A stretch of DNA of 64,000 nucleotides. Origin: JACVRW01 sp963757815. Its GTDB lineage: Bacteria > Actinomycetota > Thermoleophilia > Solirubrobacterales > Thermoleophilaceae. The notes under the pieces are model-generated. The model was not told the origin of the DNA. It was given only the letters and a program-made list of their open reading frames with translations, and ran no database searches. The stretch spans positions 124,001-188,000 of the forward strand of contig CAVWSN010000018.1 of the NCBI GenBank assembly GCA_963757815.1, written 5' to 3'. The translations under genes were made by a program, and so were the position numbers. This document shows, one piece after another, positions 17,956-26,974 of this stretch. Position 1 is the first letter of the stretch. The number at the start of each line of letters is the position of its first letter.

Positions 17956-18645
17956 GCGACGCTTCGAGCGCTGCGCGGCGGACTCGCTAGTGTCCGTGCA
18001 GGCGGCGGCCGGGAGCCCGCTGCGCGGAGCCGTTGGTACATGGCACGCGCTGGCGCGCGCGGCTGAGGCGGGCGGCGCAGTGTGCGATCCGCGCGCGAGG
18101 GAGTGGCGGATGTAGAAAGCGATCCGCGCGGCGGTCGATGTGCCCGATAATAGGACTGAGCAAGCGGACGCGTCAGGGTAGTGACGTGTACATCACTCCC
18201 GCTATCGGCGGATGCTCCAGTCGGTAGCCGCGGGCATCGGACGCTGGTGGCTGTAGACGCGACGTCGCGCCGGCGTCCCGACGGGCGCCGACGGTCGCCG
18301 AGTTCGTGCGACGCGCCGAGCTGCATGGGCGGGTGCTCGCCGACGTCGACTGCGCCGCAGGCCGGCCGTGCGGCGTGTGCGGCGGGCGCCGCCGCGGTGG
18401 CAACGACGCTGGCGGGCTACTCGACGGCGCCGCGCCGCCGGCAACGACCCGGACATCGCGCTGGTCGCAGCAGTTGGTCGCGCGAGCTCGACTGCCCGGT
18501 CGCTCGCCGAAGGCCGCTACGCGATCCACCGAGGCAGGTGCGGCCGCCCTGACGGCGGGCGCGCTTCGCCGTCGTCGTGGGCACGGCGATCACCGGACCC
18601 GAGCGCGCTCACGCGCAGGTTCGCCGCGGCCACCCCGCGGTCCGG
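17952..18645 (+). pseudogene. nanE: N-acetylmannosamine-6-phosphate 2-epimerase (NanE), frameshifted
   Basis: Pieces match the NanE TIM barrel in order: LVSVQAAAGSPLRG, ARAAEAGGAV, IIGLSKRTRQGSDVYITPAI (position of the conserved P-V-I-G-I-x-K motif), VAVDATSRRRPDG (A-L-D-A-T-x-R-P-R-P-x-G motif), VATTLAGYST and a VVGTAIT-like end before TRRFAAATP. It converts ManNAc-6-P to GlcNAc-6-P. Frames change at least five times. The start is uncertain: CTG 17952 sits where an ATGA overlap with the kinase stop would be expected. Confidence 0.75.
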
Positions 18646-19446
18646 ATGGCTCAGCGCGCTGACCGAAGCGGCCGGCGCTCCCGCGCGTCTGCCCCGCGGC
18701 GCCGAAGGGCCAGGCAGCTCCGCGGGATCCTCGAGGGCCTGCGTCGAGGCGCTGCGCGCCGGGCAGCGCGCTGCCCTCCGAGCGCGAGCTCGCGGACCGC
18801 TACGGGCTCGCCGCATGACCGTGCGCAACGAGATCGAGCGGCTGACGCGGAAGGGCTCGTCTACCGGCTGCACGGCCGCGGGACCTTCGTCGCCGAGCCG
18901 CGCGTCGCCCAGGCCGGTAGCGTTCAGCTCGTTCACCGAGGACATGAGTCGCCCGCGGCCATCGTGCCCGGCTCGATCGTGCGCGCGCGCGAGACGATCG
19001 AGGACGGACGGCTTCGCTCGCGGCCGCGCTCGAGCTCGCCGCGGCGACCGAGATCTTCCGGCATCGACCGCGTGCGCACCGCCGACGGGCGAGCCGATGG
19101 CGATCGAGCAGGTGTATCTCCCGCTGCGCGCGCTTCGAGGGGATCGAGCAGGTCGAGTTCGCGCAGGCTCGTCGCTCTTCGACGTGCTCGGTGACGCGCT
19201 TCGGCGTATGACTGCAGGCGGGGCTGAGCAGCGCGTGAGTGGCGGTGAGAGATCGAGGGCGAGGACGCACCGCTGCTGGGCGTGGCCGACGGGCAGCCTG
19301 GGTTGCGCTTCCAGCACGCGTCGCGCGCGACGGTGAAGGCGTGCCCGTCAGTACTACGCGGTGTCGCTCTACCGCGGCGATCGCTACGAGATCGAGCTCC
19401 GCCAGCAGATCCGCGACGACGTGACGCGCGCTCGGCGCGCGCATGA
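18646..19446 (+). pseudogene. GntR-family regulator, HutC/DasR-like (wHTH + UTRA), frameshifted
   Basis: The winged-helix part reads LRGILEGLRRGA, LPSERELADRYG, RMTVRNEIERLTR and VYRLHGRGTFVAEPRVAQ, characteristic of the HutC subfamily. The UTRA effector domain is seen in pieces: TEIFRIDRVRTADGEPMAIE (joined over a shift), VYLPLR, SLFDVLG, AEQRVS, LRFQHASR and YYAVSLYRGDRYEIELRQQI. The stop TGA 19444 overlaps ATG 19443 of the SIS gene. This is the obvious regulator for the four dre-like operators here; the ligand in related proteins is GlcN6P or GlcNAc6P. Confidence 0.75.
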
Positions 19447-20452
19447 GAGGCGGACATGGCGGGCGCAGCCGGAGGTCCTGCGCGCACTCGCCTGCCGGCC
19501 GGACCGCTCGCGCGCTGCGCGGTGCGGCGCGCGGCCGGTCGGGATCGTGATCGTGGCGCGTGGCTCGTCGGACTACGCGGCGATCTTTGGCCGCTACCTG
19601 CTCGAGGCGACGTCGCGGGCGTCCGGTCGCGCTGCTGCGCCGAGCCTGCAGACCTCTACGGGGTCGAACCGCGGCTCGTAGGGCTGGCTTGCGCATCGGC
19701 ATAAGCGCAGTCCGGACGCGACGCCGGAGATCGCGACGGTGCTCGACCGCTACGGGCGAGCGGGTGCGCGCACGATCGCGGTGACCAACGACCCGAAAGC
19801 CCGCTGGCGCGCTCGTAGCCGGCATGTGGACCTCGGCGCTGGCGCCGGAGCGAGGCGCGTCCCTGCGACGAAGACCTTCACCGCGCAGCTGGCAGCGATG
19901 GCGCTCGATGGCGGAGGCGCTCGGACCGGTGCCGTGGGACGCGGCCGACTGGGACGCGCTGCCGACATGCGTAGACGACGGTGCTCGAGAGACCCCGCGC
20001 CGGCCGAACGAGGCCGCCGCGCGGCTCGCGCGACGCCAGATGAGCTCGATCTGCCTCGCTCGCGGCTACCTCATGCTGCGTGCGCTCGAGGCAGCGCTGA
20101 AGCTGCGCGAGGCCACCGGCGTGCGCGCGGAGGGCTGGTCGGCGGCGGACTTCCGCCACGGGCCGGTGACGGTGGCGCGCGGCGACCTCCGCTGCTCGCG
20201 GTCAGCGCGGCGGGGCCGGCCGCGGACGACGTGGAGGAGCTGGCGCGCGAGCTCGAGGCAGCTGGCACGCGCGTGCTCCGCCTTGGCGACCCGCCGGCGC
20301 CGACCTGCCCTATCCAGGCGACCTGCGCCGAGCCGCTGAGCGCGCTCCCGGCGGCCGTCCGGGCCCAGCAGCTCGCGCTCGCGCTGGCGCGGCGGCGCGG
20401 GCTCGACCCCGACTCGCCGCCCGGCCTGCGCAAGGTCACGCTGACGCGCTGA
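19443..20452 (+). pseudogene. double-SIS glucosamine-6-phosphate deaminase/isomerase (NagB-II/GlmS-C-like), frameshifted
   Basis: Pieces: QPEVLRAL, VGIVIVARGSSDYAA, FGRYLLEATS, an expected ISQSGRTPE region (19695-19735), ATVLDRYGRAGARTIAVTND, VPATKTFTAQLAAMAL, RGYLMLRALEAALKLREATG, GVRAEGWSAADFRHGPV, LLAVSAAGPAADDVEELARE and ALARRRGLDPDSPPGLRKVT to TGA 20450. This is the isomerase half of GlmS without the glutaminase, as in NagB-II deaminases. No classical NagB is present, so this gene would convert GlcN6P to Fru6P. The 3' end overlaps nagA (minus) by 17 bases. Confidence 0.75.
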
Positions 20453-21562
20453 GCGCCTCAGCTCCGCCCACGAGGGTGCGCTGCACCCGCAACTCGTCGT
20501 CCAGCACCGCGATGTGCGCGGGGCGGCCGGGCAGCAGCACTCCCGAGGTCGTCGCGGCCGAGCAGGGCGGCCGGCGCGAACGAGGCGGCGTACACGGCGT
20601 CGGCCATGGACGCCCCTCCCGCAACCAGATTCCGGACCGCCTCGTCCATGGTCAGCACGCTGCCGGCCAGCGTCCCGTCAGGCAGGCGCACCGCGCCGTC
20701 GCGCACGCGCACCGCACGCCCGCCGAGCTCGTACTCGCCGGCATCAAGCATGGCGGCCTCGATCGCGTCGGTCACGAGGCAGAAGCGCCGGCCGGCGGTG
20801 AGAAACACGCCGTAGGCAGACTCGGGCGCGAGGTGGACGCCATCGACGATGGCCTGCACGCTGACGTCCGCCCGCACAAGCGCCGCGCCACCGACGCCGG
20901 GATCGCGGGGGCGCCAGCGGCGGTGGGCGTTGTGGATGTGCGTGATCGCGCGCGCGCCGCGGTCGAATGCGGCGTGGGCCTGCTCGGCGTCGGCGTTGGA
21001 GTGCCCGCACGAGACCACGACGCCGCGCGCGACCAGCCACTCGACCAGCTCGAGCGCACCGGGCAGCTCGGGGGCGAGAGTAATCATGGTCACCCCACCG
21101 CCGGCAAGCAGGCGCCCGGCGAGCCGCGGGTCCGGGAGCAGCAGGCACTCCGGGTCGTGCGCGCCCGGCCACTCCGGCGACAGGAAGGGTCCCTCGAGAT
21201 GCACGCCGCAGATCAGCGGCAGCCCGGCGGCGCGCGCGCCCTCGGCGGCCTCCTGAGCGCTCGCGAGCGGCTCCGCGTACGCGTCCGCGGGCGATGAGAT
21301 GAACGACGGCTGGTAGGCCACCACCCCGGTGCGCGCCAGCGCCTCACCGGCACGGCGGTAGTCGGACGGGTCGGCGGTGAGGAAGTCGACACCCGCCGAC
21401 CCCGTTGAGGTGAAGATCGACGAAGCCCGGCACCGCGATGCCCTCGCCGCCGGCCGGCTCGACGCCCACCGCGGTGATCACACCGTCGTCGATTGTCAGA
21501 TCTCCGTCGACCAGCCGGCCATCGACGAGCGCAGCTTTCACGCCGAGCCGCAAGGAGCCCAC
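20436..21562 (-). pseudogene. nagA: N-acetylglucosamine-6-phosphate deacetylase, two frameshifts
   Basis: Amidohydrolase that removes acetate from GlcNAc6P. N-terminal piece VDGDLTIDDGVITAVG to VPGFVDLHLNGVGG; main piece from VAYQPSFISSP with metal and active-site motifs ICGVHLEGPFLSP, VSCGHSNADAEQ, THIHNAHRR and LVTDAIEAA; C-terminal piece GVLLPGRPAHIAVLDDE in a third frame, ending at 20436. One shift lies near 21390 and one near 20550. GTG 21562 begins the frame, but GGAGG sits directly on it; TTG 21553, eight bases behind GGAGG, is the better start. A dre-like operator lies immediately upstream. Confidence 0.85.
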
Positions 21563-21563
21563 C

Positions 21564-21579
21564 TCCGGTCTATACCACC
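21564..21579. promoter_or_regulatory. dre-like GntR operator upstream of nagA
   Basis: The core GGTCTATACCA (21567-21577) matches the DasR-type consensus core GGTCTAGACCA except for one base; over the full 16 bp it matches 11 positions, so it is the weakest of the four sites. It ends at the ribosome-binding sequence of nagA, so bound repressor would block transcription initiation or early elongation. Confidence 0.6.
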
Positions 21580-21611
21580 GACTCTATACGCGCTCTTCGG
21601 GGTCGCGGGCG

Positions 21612-21659
21612 GGCGGCGGCGGCGTGGGAGGGGCACACCGCCGCCGGGCCCGCGGGCCC
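21612..21659 (-). terminator. GC-rich stem-loops downstream of the hexosaminidase gene
   Basis: Between the hexosaminidase stop (21670) and nagA there is a GGCGGCGG/CCGCCGCC inverted repeat (21612-21619 with 21638-21645), followed by the perfect palindrome GGGCCCGCGGGCCC (21646-21659). No T-run follows, so terminator activity is a guess. The rest of the 107-base gap shows only the nagA operator. Confidence 0.4.
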
Positions 21660-21669
21660 CTGGGGCGGC

Positions 21670-24384
21670 CTATCCGGGCACGCGCGCGACCCTGCTCGTG
21701 CGCCCGTCGACGGCCTTCGTCCGCAGCGAGACGAGAGCGTCACCGACCCGCACCGGCCGCCGGTAGACGGACCAGCGCTGCCCGTCGCTGCGAGTACTCG
21801 ATCGTCAGGCCGGGGTTGCGAACGTTCGCGCTCAGCACACCTCCCTGGATGCGTCGCGCCCGGGCAGCGGGATCCTGTAGTTGACGCCGGTCACCCTCGC
21901 AGCCCGACCGGCCGATACCAGGACAGCAGCGGGAAGGTCACCTGGCCGAGCGTGTTCGAGAACACCTCCCAGGCCGCCGGCATCTGCGCGGGCGTGGGCG
22001 TCTCGCGGTTCCAGGCCCGCTCCGCCACGCCGAGCAGCTTCGGGAAGGCCTGGTACTCGCGGATCTCGGGCGACTTGCCGTTCTCGGCCCAGAGCTGAGC
22101 CTCGAGGCCGAGGATGTTGCGCCTCCCCTCGGCGGTCAGCTGCTCCCAGCCCGGGTCGGGCGTGAACGGGGCGCCCCAGCGATCGTGGGTCGCGTTCGCG
22201 TAGACGTCGAACGGCTGGTAGGTGAACGTCTTCTCCTCGTCGACGAAGTTCGCCCAGTAGTAGCCCGGCTCGTCCGGATCCTTGTTGTAGGCGAGGTCCA
22301 TGTAGAGGTTGGTGGCGTGGGCGAGGATCACCGGGATCCCGTCGTTGGCGAACTTGTACGCCTCCTGCTCGCGCCCCCAGCCCCACACGTTCTGCCACGG
22401 CAGCGGCACGAAGTTGTCGAGCCGCAGACCGCTGCCGCCCGCCAACAGGACGTCCTCCCAGCCGGCGGTGCGCGGCGCCACCGTCAGGGCGATCTCGTTC
22501 CAGCGGGTGAAGAAGAGGTCCATCAGCTGGGCGTCCGTCTTGCCCGCCGTATCGGGGTTCGCCTGGCACAGCGGAGAGCCCTGCCAGCGGTTGGGACCGG
22601 GTGCCTCGTCGCCGCCGAGGTTCACCATCGGGAGCGGCACGCCCGCGGCGTCGTACATCGCCGCACCTCGCGTCGACCACCTTCTCGAGGAAGCGGTAGG
22701 TGCTCTCGATGCAGGGATTGACGAGGTTGTCGGTGTAGTACTGGACGCTGCGAGTGCTCGGAGGTGTCGAGCGGGGTCGAGCAGCCGGTAGCGATTCGCC
22801 TCCACCGGATCGGTCGGGGCCAGGCGCTCGAAGCGGCGCTCCATCGCCTGCACCGCGGCCCTTGCGTGCGCGGGGAAGTCGAACTCCGGGATCACCTGGA
22901 TGTGCCGCTCCGCGGCGTACCCGAGGATCTCCTCGTAGTCACGGGTCGTGTAGAAGCCGCTGCCGTCGCCGACGTAGTTGAGCGTCGCCTGCTCGAAGCC
23001 CTGGTAGGCGGGCGTGCGGCCGAGGTTCGCTTCGCGCTCGCTCCGCGGCTTGCCGAAGACGTTGTCACCGCCGGACAGGTCGTTGCCCGAGCCCATGGAC
23101 CTGGTGCAGCATCGTGTCCTCGGTGAGGTCGAAGCCGCGCCGGGCGCCGTAAGAGGTCAACTCGGGCAGACCGGGAATCTGCAGCCGCCAACCCTCGTCG
23201 TCGGTGAGGTGGAAGTGCAGCCGGTTGAGCTTCAGGAAGGCCATCAGGTCGAGCAGCTTCTGGATCGTCTGCTTCGACTCGAAGTGGCGGGCGACGTCGA
23301 TGCCCATGCCGCGATAGCCGAACAACGGGGCGTCGGCGATCCGCGCCTGCGGCACCGTACGCTGCGCTGCTCGTTGCCGCGCGCGGCGGCCTCGTAGGCC
23401 TCCGCCGGGATCAGCTGCCGGAGCGTCTGGATCCGTACAGCACCCCGGCGCGGTCCGCGCCGGCGATGCGGATGCCGCTGTCGGAGATGCGCAGCGTGTA
23501 GCCCTCGGCGTCGAGGTCGCGGGAGTCGAGAGCGGCGAGCTCGATGCTCCCGCTTCCTCCTCCGCCCCCGGTCTCCCGCGCGAAGTCGCCGCCGAGCACG
23601 TCCGCGAGCGCCGACTCGAGGTAGGCCGCCTCGGCGCGCAGCGCGAGCGGATGGCTGATCGCGGTCCGGCGGGGATCGATCCTGAAGGTTCCGCTCCGGC
23701 GCTCGGCGCTGAGCGGCTGCGGCAGGATCCGCTCGCCCAGCTCGAGCTCCGTCAGCGCCGCCGTGTTCTGGGCGAAGCGGGTGGCCGGCGTCTCGACCGG
23801 CCGCTTGTCGCCCTCGAAGACCGTCGTCTGCCGCGGGTCGCTCGCGTCGAGCAGCGCCCCTGCCGGGCACCCAGCGAGCGGGGCCGCCGTCGAAGGAGAT
23901 GTGCCAGCCGGCCGGGCCGTCCGTCTTGAGGATCGCCCACAGCTCGACGTCCAGGGTGATCTCCCGCGTCGCGCCCGGGCCGATCGGATCGAAGTCGCTC
24001 GTCGGCTCGAGCACGTAGTAGTCGCCGCTCTGGGCGGCGTCCGCAAGCTTCAAGGGTGAGGCCCTGCTCGGCCAGCTGGAGGCGCGCTCCGTCGCCGAGC
24101 TGCTCCGGGCGGATACACCGCGAGGGGCTGGCGCACGAAGCTGAAGAAGAGCCTCCAGTCGCCGCCGAGCGCACACTGCGCGGTCGCCGTTGCGCAGGGT
24201 GAGGCGCGCACGGAACCACGACGCGGGAGCGATTGAATGGTCGACCGGCTGGAACGTCACGCGCAACTCGACGGGCGTCGGGACGGCAGTCGCCTGGTGC
24301 CGCCGACGCTCCGGGCGCCGCGGCGAGCAGCAGCACCGAGCCGAGCAACGCGACCGCGAGCAAGGGTGAGACCCGCTTCGTCAT
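21670..24384 (-). pseudogene. secreted beta-N-acetylhexosaminidase, GH20, multiply frameshifted
   Basis: Signal peptide MTKRVSPLLAVALLGSVLLL, then a CHB_HEX-type domain (LRVTFQPVDHSIAPASWFRA), a GH20b domain and the GH20 barrel: LNRLHFHLTDDEGWRLQIPG, IQVIPEFDFPAHARAA, VNLGGDEAPG with the catalytic Asp-Glu pair, WQNVWGWGREQEAYKFAN and YNKDPDEPGYYWANF. A C-terminal piece, NVRNPGLTIEYS to GRTSRVARVPG, ends at TAG 21670. The longest uninterrupted stretch is 21891-23096; about eight shifts separate the pieces. It would release GlcNAc from chitin or murein fragments outside the cell. Two dre-like operators lie 73-115 bases upstream. Confidence 0.8.
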
Positions 24385-24456
24385 CTGGACGAGCCTCCAT
24401 TGGGCGAGGCGGGCGCTGGCCAGGGCCCGCCATTCACGGAACCTCGCCCGCCGATC

Positions 24457-24472
24457 AATGGTCTAGACCAGT
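24457..24472. promoter_or_regulatory. dre-like GntR operator, hexosaminidase promoter site 1
   Basis: AATGGTCTAGACCAGT matches 15 of 16 positions of the DasR-type dre consensus, with a perfect 12-bp palindromic core TGGTCTAGACCA (24459-24470). It lies between the divergent hexosaminidase (start 24384) and dinB genes. Confidence 0.8.
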
Positions 24473-24482
24473 GACCCAACCT

Positions 24483-24498
24483 ACTGGTCTAGAACAGT
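24483..24498. promoter_or_regulatory. dre-like GntR operator, hexosaminidase promoter site 2
   Basis: ACTGGTCTAGAACAGT matches 15 of 16 dre positions. It starts 26 bases after site 1 in the same orientation. Paired sites suggest cooperative binding upstream of the hexosaminidase. The sites also precede dinB, which may see some cross-talk. Confidence 0.75.
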
Positions 24499-24542
24499 TG
24501 ATGCAGGCCGGAGTGAGCGACTGTTCCGTCCGGATCGTGAGC

Positions 24543-24554
24543 GAACATATGTTC
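24543..24554. promoter_or_regulatory. LexA SOS box of dinB
   Basis: GAACATATGTTC is a perfect GAAC-N4-GTTC palindrome, extended by one matching C/G pair at 24542 and 24555. This is the actinobacterial/Gram-positive LexA box. It sits directly at the start of dinB, as expected for a damage-inducible polymerase. Confidence 0.85.
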
Positions 24555-25748
24555 GTGTCGAGAAGCGAGGCCACCATCCTGCACGCGGACGTCGACTCGT
24601 TCTTCGCGTCCGTCGAGCAGCGTGATGACCCGAGCCTTCGCGGCCGTCCCGTCATCGTCGGAAAGGGCGTGGTGCTCGCCGCGAGCTACGAGGCCAAGGC
24701 ATTCGGGGTGCACAGCGCGATGGGGGGCACGCGGGCACGCCGCCTGTGCCCTCAGGCGGTGGTCGTGGAGCCGCGCATGTCGGCGTACGTGGAGGCGAGC
24801 GAGGCGATGTTCGAGGTGTTCGCCGAGACCTCTCCCACGGTCGAGGCGCTCTCGATCGACGAGGCGTTCCTTGACGTAGGCGGGATGGAGCGCATCGCCG
24901 GACCGCCCGCGGAGATCGCGGTGCGGCTGCGGCGTGTGCTGCGCGAGCGGGTGGGGCTGCCGGTGACCGTCGGGGTCGCGAGCACGAAGTTCCTCGCCAA
25001 GGTGGCGAGCGGCGTCGCGAAGCCCGACGGCCTGCTGATGGTGCCCCCGGGCGGCGAGCTGGCGTTTCTGCACCCCCTGCCGGTGGAGCGGCTGTGGGGG
25101 GTGGGCGAGGTCACGGCTCAGAAGCTCCGGGAGCGAGAAATCGAGACGGTCGCCCAGGTTGCGGAGCTGGGCGAGGCCGAGCTCGTGTCGATTCTGGGGC
25201 GAGCCTCGGGCCGGCATCTCCACGCGCTGGCGCACAACCACGACCCGCGCCCTGTGCGGCGCCGGCGGCGGCGCAGGTCGATGGGCACGCAGCGCGCACT
25301 CGGGCGTCGCTCCCCGAAGTCGCCGGAGGCTCTCGATACCGTGCTCGTCGCGCTCGTGGACCGTCTGGCCCGGCGGCTGCGCAAGGCGGAGCGCGTCTGC
25401 CGCACCGTTGTGCTCAGGCTGCGCTTCGACGACTTCGCGCGGGCAACCCGGTCACACACCCTGCCCGAGTCGACCGCGGAGACCCGGACGATCCTGGCCA
25501 CCGCGCGCGAGCTTCTGGCCGCGGCCATGCCGACGATCGAGCAACGAGGCGTGACGCTCGTGGGCATCAGCCTCGCCAACCTCGACGACGACGCCGTCCA
25601 GCTGGCGCTGGCGGTCGAGCGCCGAAGCGCCAGCGCGCTGGACGCGACCGTCGACGACGTGCGGGACCGCTACGGCTCTGAGGCGATCACGCGCGCGGTG
25701 CTGCTGGGCCGTCGCGAGGACCCGACCGTGCCGCAGCTACCGGACTGA
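24555..25748 (+). CDS. dinB: DNA polymerase IV (Y family)
   Basis: Translesion polymerase, 397 residues. Palm motifs HADVDSFFASVEQRDDP (metal Asp pair) and SIDEAFLDV are intact; the helix-hairpin region VERLWGVGEVTAQKL and the little finger follow. ATG 24549 lies inside the LexA box, so GTG 24555, just after it, is preferred and gives a family-normal N-terminus (SRSEATILHADVDSFF); the transcript would be nearly leaderless. The frame stays open upstream to 24237 but that part belongs to the regulatory region and the hexosaminidase end. No beta-clamp motif was clearly identified at the C-terminus. Confidence 0.9.
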   Translation: MSRSEATILHADVDSFFASVEQRDDPSLRGRPVIVGKGVVLAASYEAKAFGVHSAMGGTRARRLCPQAVVVEPRMSAYVEASEAMFEVFAETSPTVEALSIDEAFLDVGGMERIAGPPAEIAVRLRRVLRERVGLPVTVGVASTKFLAKVASGVAKPDGLLMVPPGGELAFLHPLPVERLWGVGEVTAQKLREREIETVAQVAELGEAELVSILGRASGRHLHALAHNHDPRPVRRRRRRRSMGTQRALGRRSPKSPEALDTVLVALVDRLARRLRKAERVCRTVVLRLRFDDFARATRSHTLPESTAETRTILATARELLAAAMPTIEQRGVTLVGISLANLDDDAVQLALAVERRSASALDATVDDVRDRYGSEAITRAVLLGRREDPTVPQLPD

Positions 25749-25825
25749 TGAGAGGTCGCCCCAGCGCCGGCCCCCGCCCCCGCCGGGATTCGCCGGGCGG
25801 TCGCCGCACGGCGTCCGGCGGCGGG

Positions 25826-26488
25826 TCAGCGCACGAGCCGGCGAAGCCACTCGCCCACCGGCGCGGCCACGGCGTCGAGCCCGGCGCGCAGGCTGTGGTT
25901 TCCGGGCACCGTCACGAGCGTGTGCCGCGGGCCGGCGCGCGGCATGCCGAACGGATCGCGGTCGCCCTGCACCACGAGCACCGGCACCTCCACGGCGTCG
26001 AGCTCGTGTTGACGCGACTTGGACGGGTCCGACGCGCGGCCGGGCGCGTGGAGCGGAAACGCCAGGCAGAGCACGCCGATGGCGCCGGTTTCCGCGGCGG
26101 TGCGGCATGCCACGCGCGCGCCCGCGGACCGCCCGCCGGTCACGAGCGGCAGGTCCCGCAGCTCCTTGGCTCGCAAGCGTTCGACCACGGCCGTCCAGGC
26201 CGCGTCGAGCTGCGCAGCCGGCGCGGGAGAGCGCCGCCCGGCAACCAGGTAGGGCTGCTCGACGAGCGCGACGCTGAAGCTCTCGGAGAGGGCGGCGCCT
26301 GTCGCCGCCACGAGGTCCGGAGCACTCACCCCGCCGCCCGCGCCGTGGCCGAGCACGAGCGCGCCGACCGGGCGCTCGGCGGCGTGCAGGTGCGCCCTCG
26401 CGGGGCCGTGAGGGGTCTCTATCTCGAGCGCGGTCGGTTGGGAGGCCCCGCGGCCCCGTTTTGCTCCTGTCACGGCACGACCGGCCAT
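25826..26488 (-). CDS. alpha/beta hydrolase, TEX30/KANL3-like
   Basis: 220-residue small hydrolase. The motif VLGHGAGGG follows the first strand, the nucleophile Ser is in GGRSAGARVA, the acid in VQGDRDPFG and the His in VPGNHSL. This pattern fits the TEX30/KANL3-like (dienelactone-hydrolase-related) group; substrate unknown. ATG 26488 is chosen because upstream codons to 26614 run through a palindromic operator region. Convergent with dinB across a 77-base GC-rich gap with no clear terminator. Confidence 0.8.
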   Translation of the reverse strand: MAGRAVTGAKRGRGASQPTALEIETPHGPARAHLHAAERPVGALVLGHGAGGGVSAPDLVAATGAALSESFSVALVEQPYLVAGRRSPAPAAQLDAAWTAVVERLRAKELRDLPLVTGGRSAGARVACRTAAETGAIGVLCLAFPLHAPGRASDPSKSRQHELDAVEVPVLVVQGDRDPFGMPRAGPRHTLVTVPGNHSLRAGLDAVAAPVGEWLRRLVR

Positions 26489-26527
26489 TCCCTCATGCTG
26501 ACAGGCTGCGCTCGGCTCGGACTTGAC

Positions 26528-26543
26528 TTCAAGCGCGCTTGAA
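26528..26543. promoter_or_regulatory. 16-bp perfect palindrome, TetR-like operator candidate
   Basis: TTCAAGCGCGCTTGAA is a perfect palindrome in the divergent region between the hydrolase (start 26488) and the DUF5519 gene (start 26593). TTGACT at 26523-26528 could be a -35 element overlapping its edge. The shape resembles TetR-family operators. No TetR gene is in the window. Confidence 0.5.
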
Positions 26544-26592
26544 CCTCGACCATTGATGGCTCGATCCCACGAAAAACGTCGAGGAGTCAGAC

Positions 26593-26970
26593 ATGACAGA
26601 GTCACGCAGCCCATTCCGCCAGATCACGGACGAGGTCACATCCTGGCCCGGCGTGAGCGCCGGCCACGGCAGGCGCGGCGAGTTCTCATTCAAGCTCGGG
26701 CCCCGGGAGATCGGCCACCTCCACGGTGACCACGCCGCACATCTCGCCTTCCCGAAGGACGTGTGGCAGGAGCTATTCGACGAGGGCAGAGTTGACTATC
26801 ACCCCGTCTTCCCGGGGAAGCCCGGCCATGCCTCACGCAGGATCGAGAACGAGGACGACGTCCGCGACGTGATCGCGATGATCCGCCTCAACTACGACCG
26901 GATCGTCGAGCGGCACGGCCTCCCGAAGGACGCGAGCGGCGAGCCGGTGGCGGGCGGGACGAGCGCCTAG
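26593..26970 (+). CDS. DUF5519/luciferase-domain-like protein
   Basis: 125-residue soluble protein. The core FSFKLGPREIGHLHGDHAAHLAFPKDVW and the C-terminal DVRDVIAMIRLNYDRIVE resemble the DUF5519 family, whose function is unknown despite the luciferase-domain label. A GAGG ribosome site precedes ATG 26593. It stops with TAG, four bases before the convergent AlkZ-like gene. Confidence 0.7.
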   Translation: MTESRSPFRQITDEVTSWPGVSAGHGRRGEFSFKLGPREIGHLHGDHAAHLAFPKDVWQELFDEGRVDYHPVFPGKPGHASRRIENEDDVRDVIAMIRLNYDRIVERHGLPKDASGEPVAGGTSA

Positions 26971-26974
26971 CCCT

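Noticed and set aside
13700..20450. TAG read as a sense codon
   Set aside because: Intact genes in the window end with TAG (for example at 26970, 40460 and 59378), and indels as well as TAGs break this locus.
13730..24384. Programmed frameshifting as the explanation for the broken amino-sugar genes
   Set aside because: The breaks are far too many, go in both directions, and no slippery sequence recurs at them.
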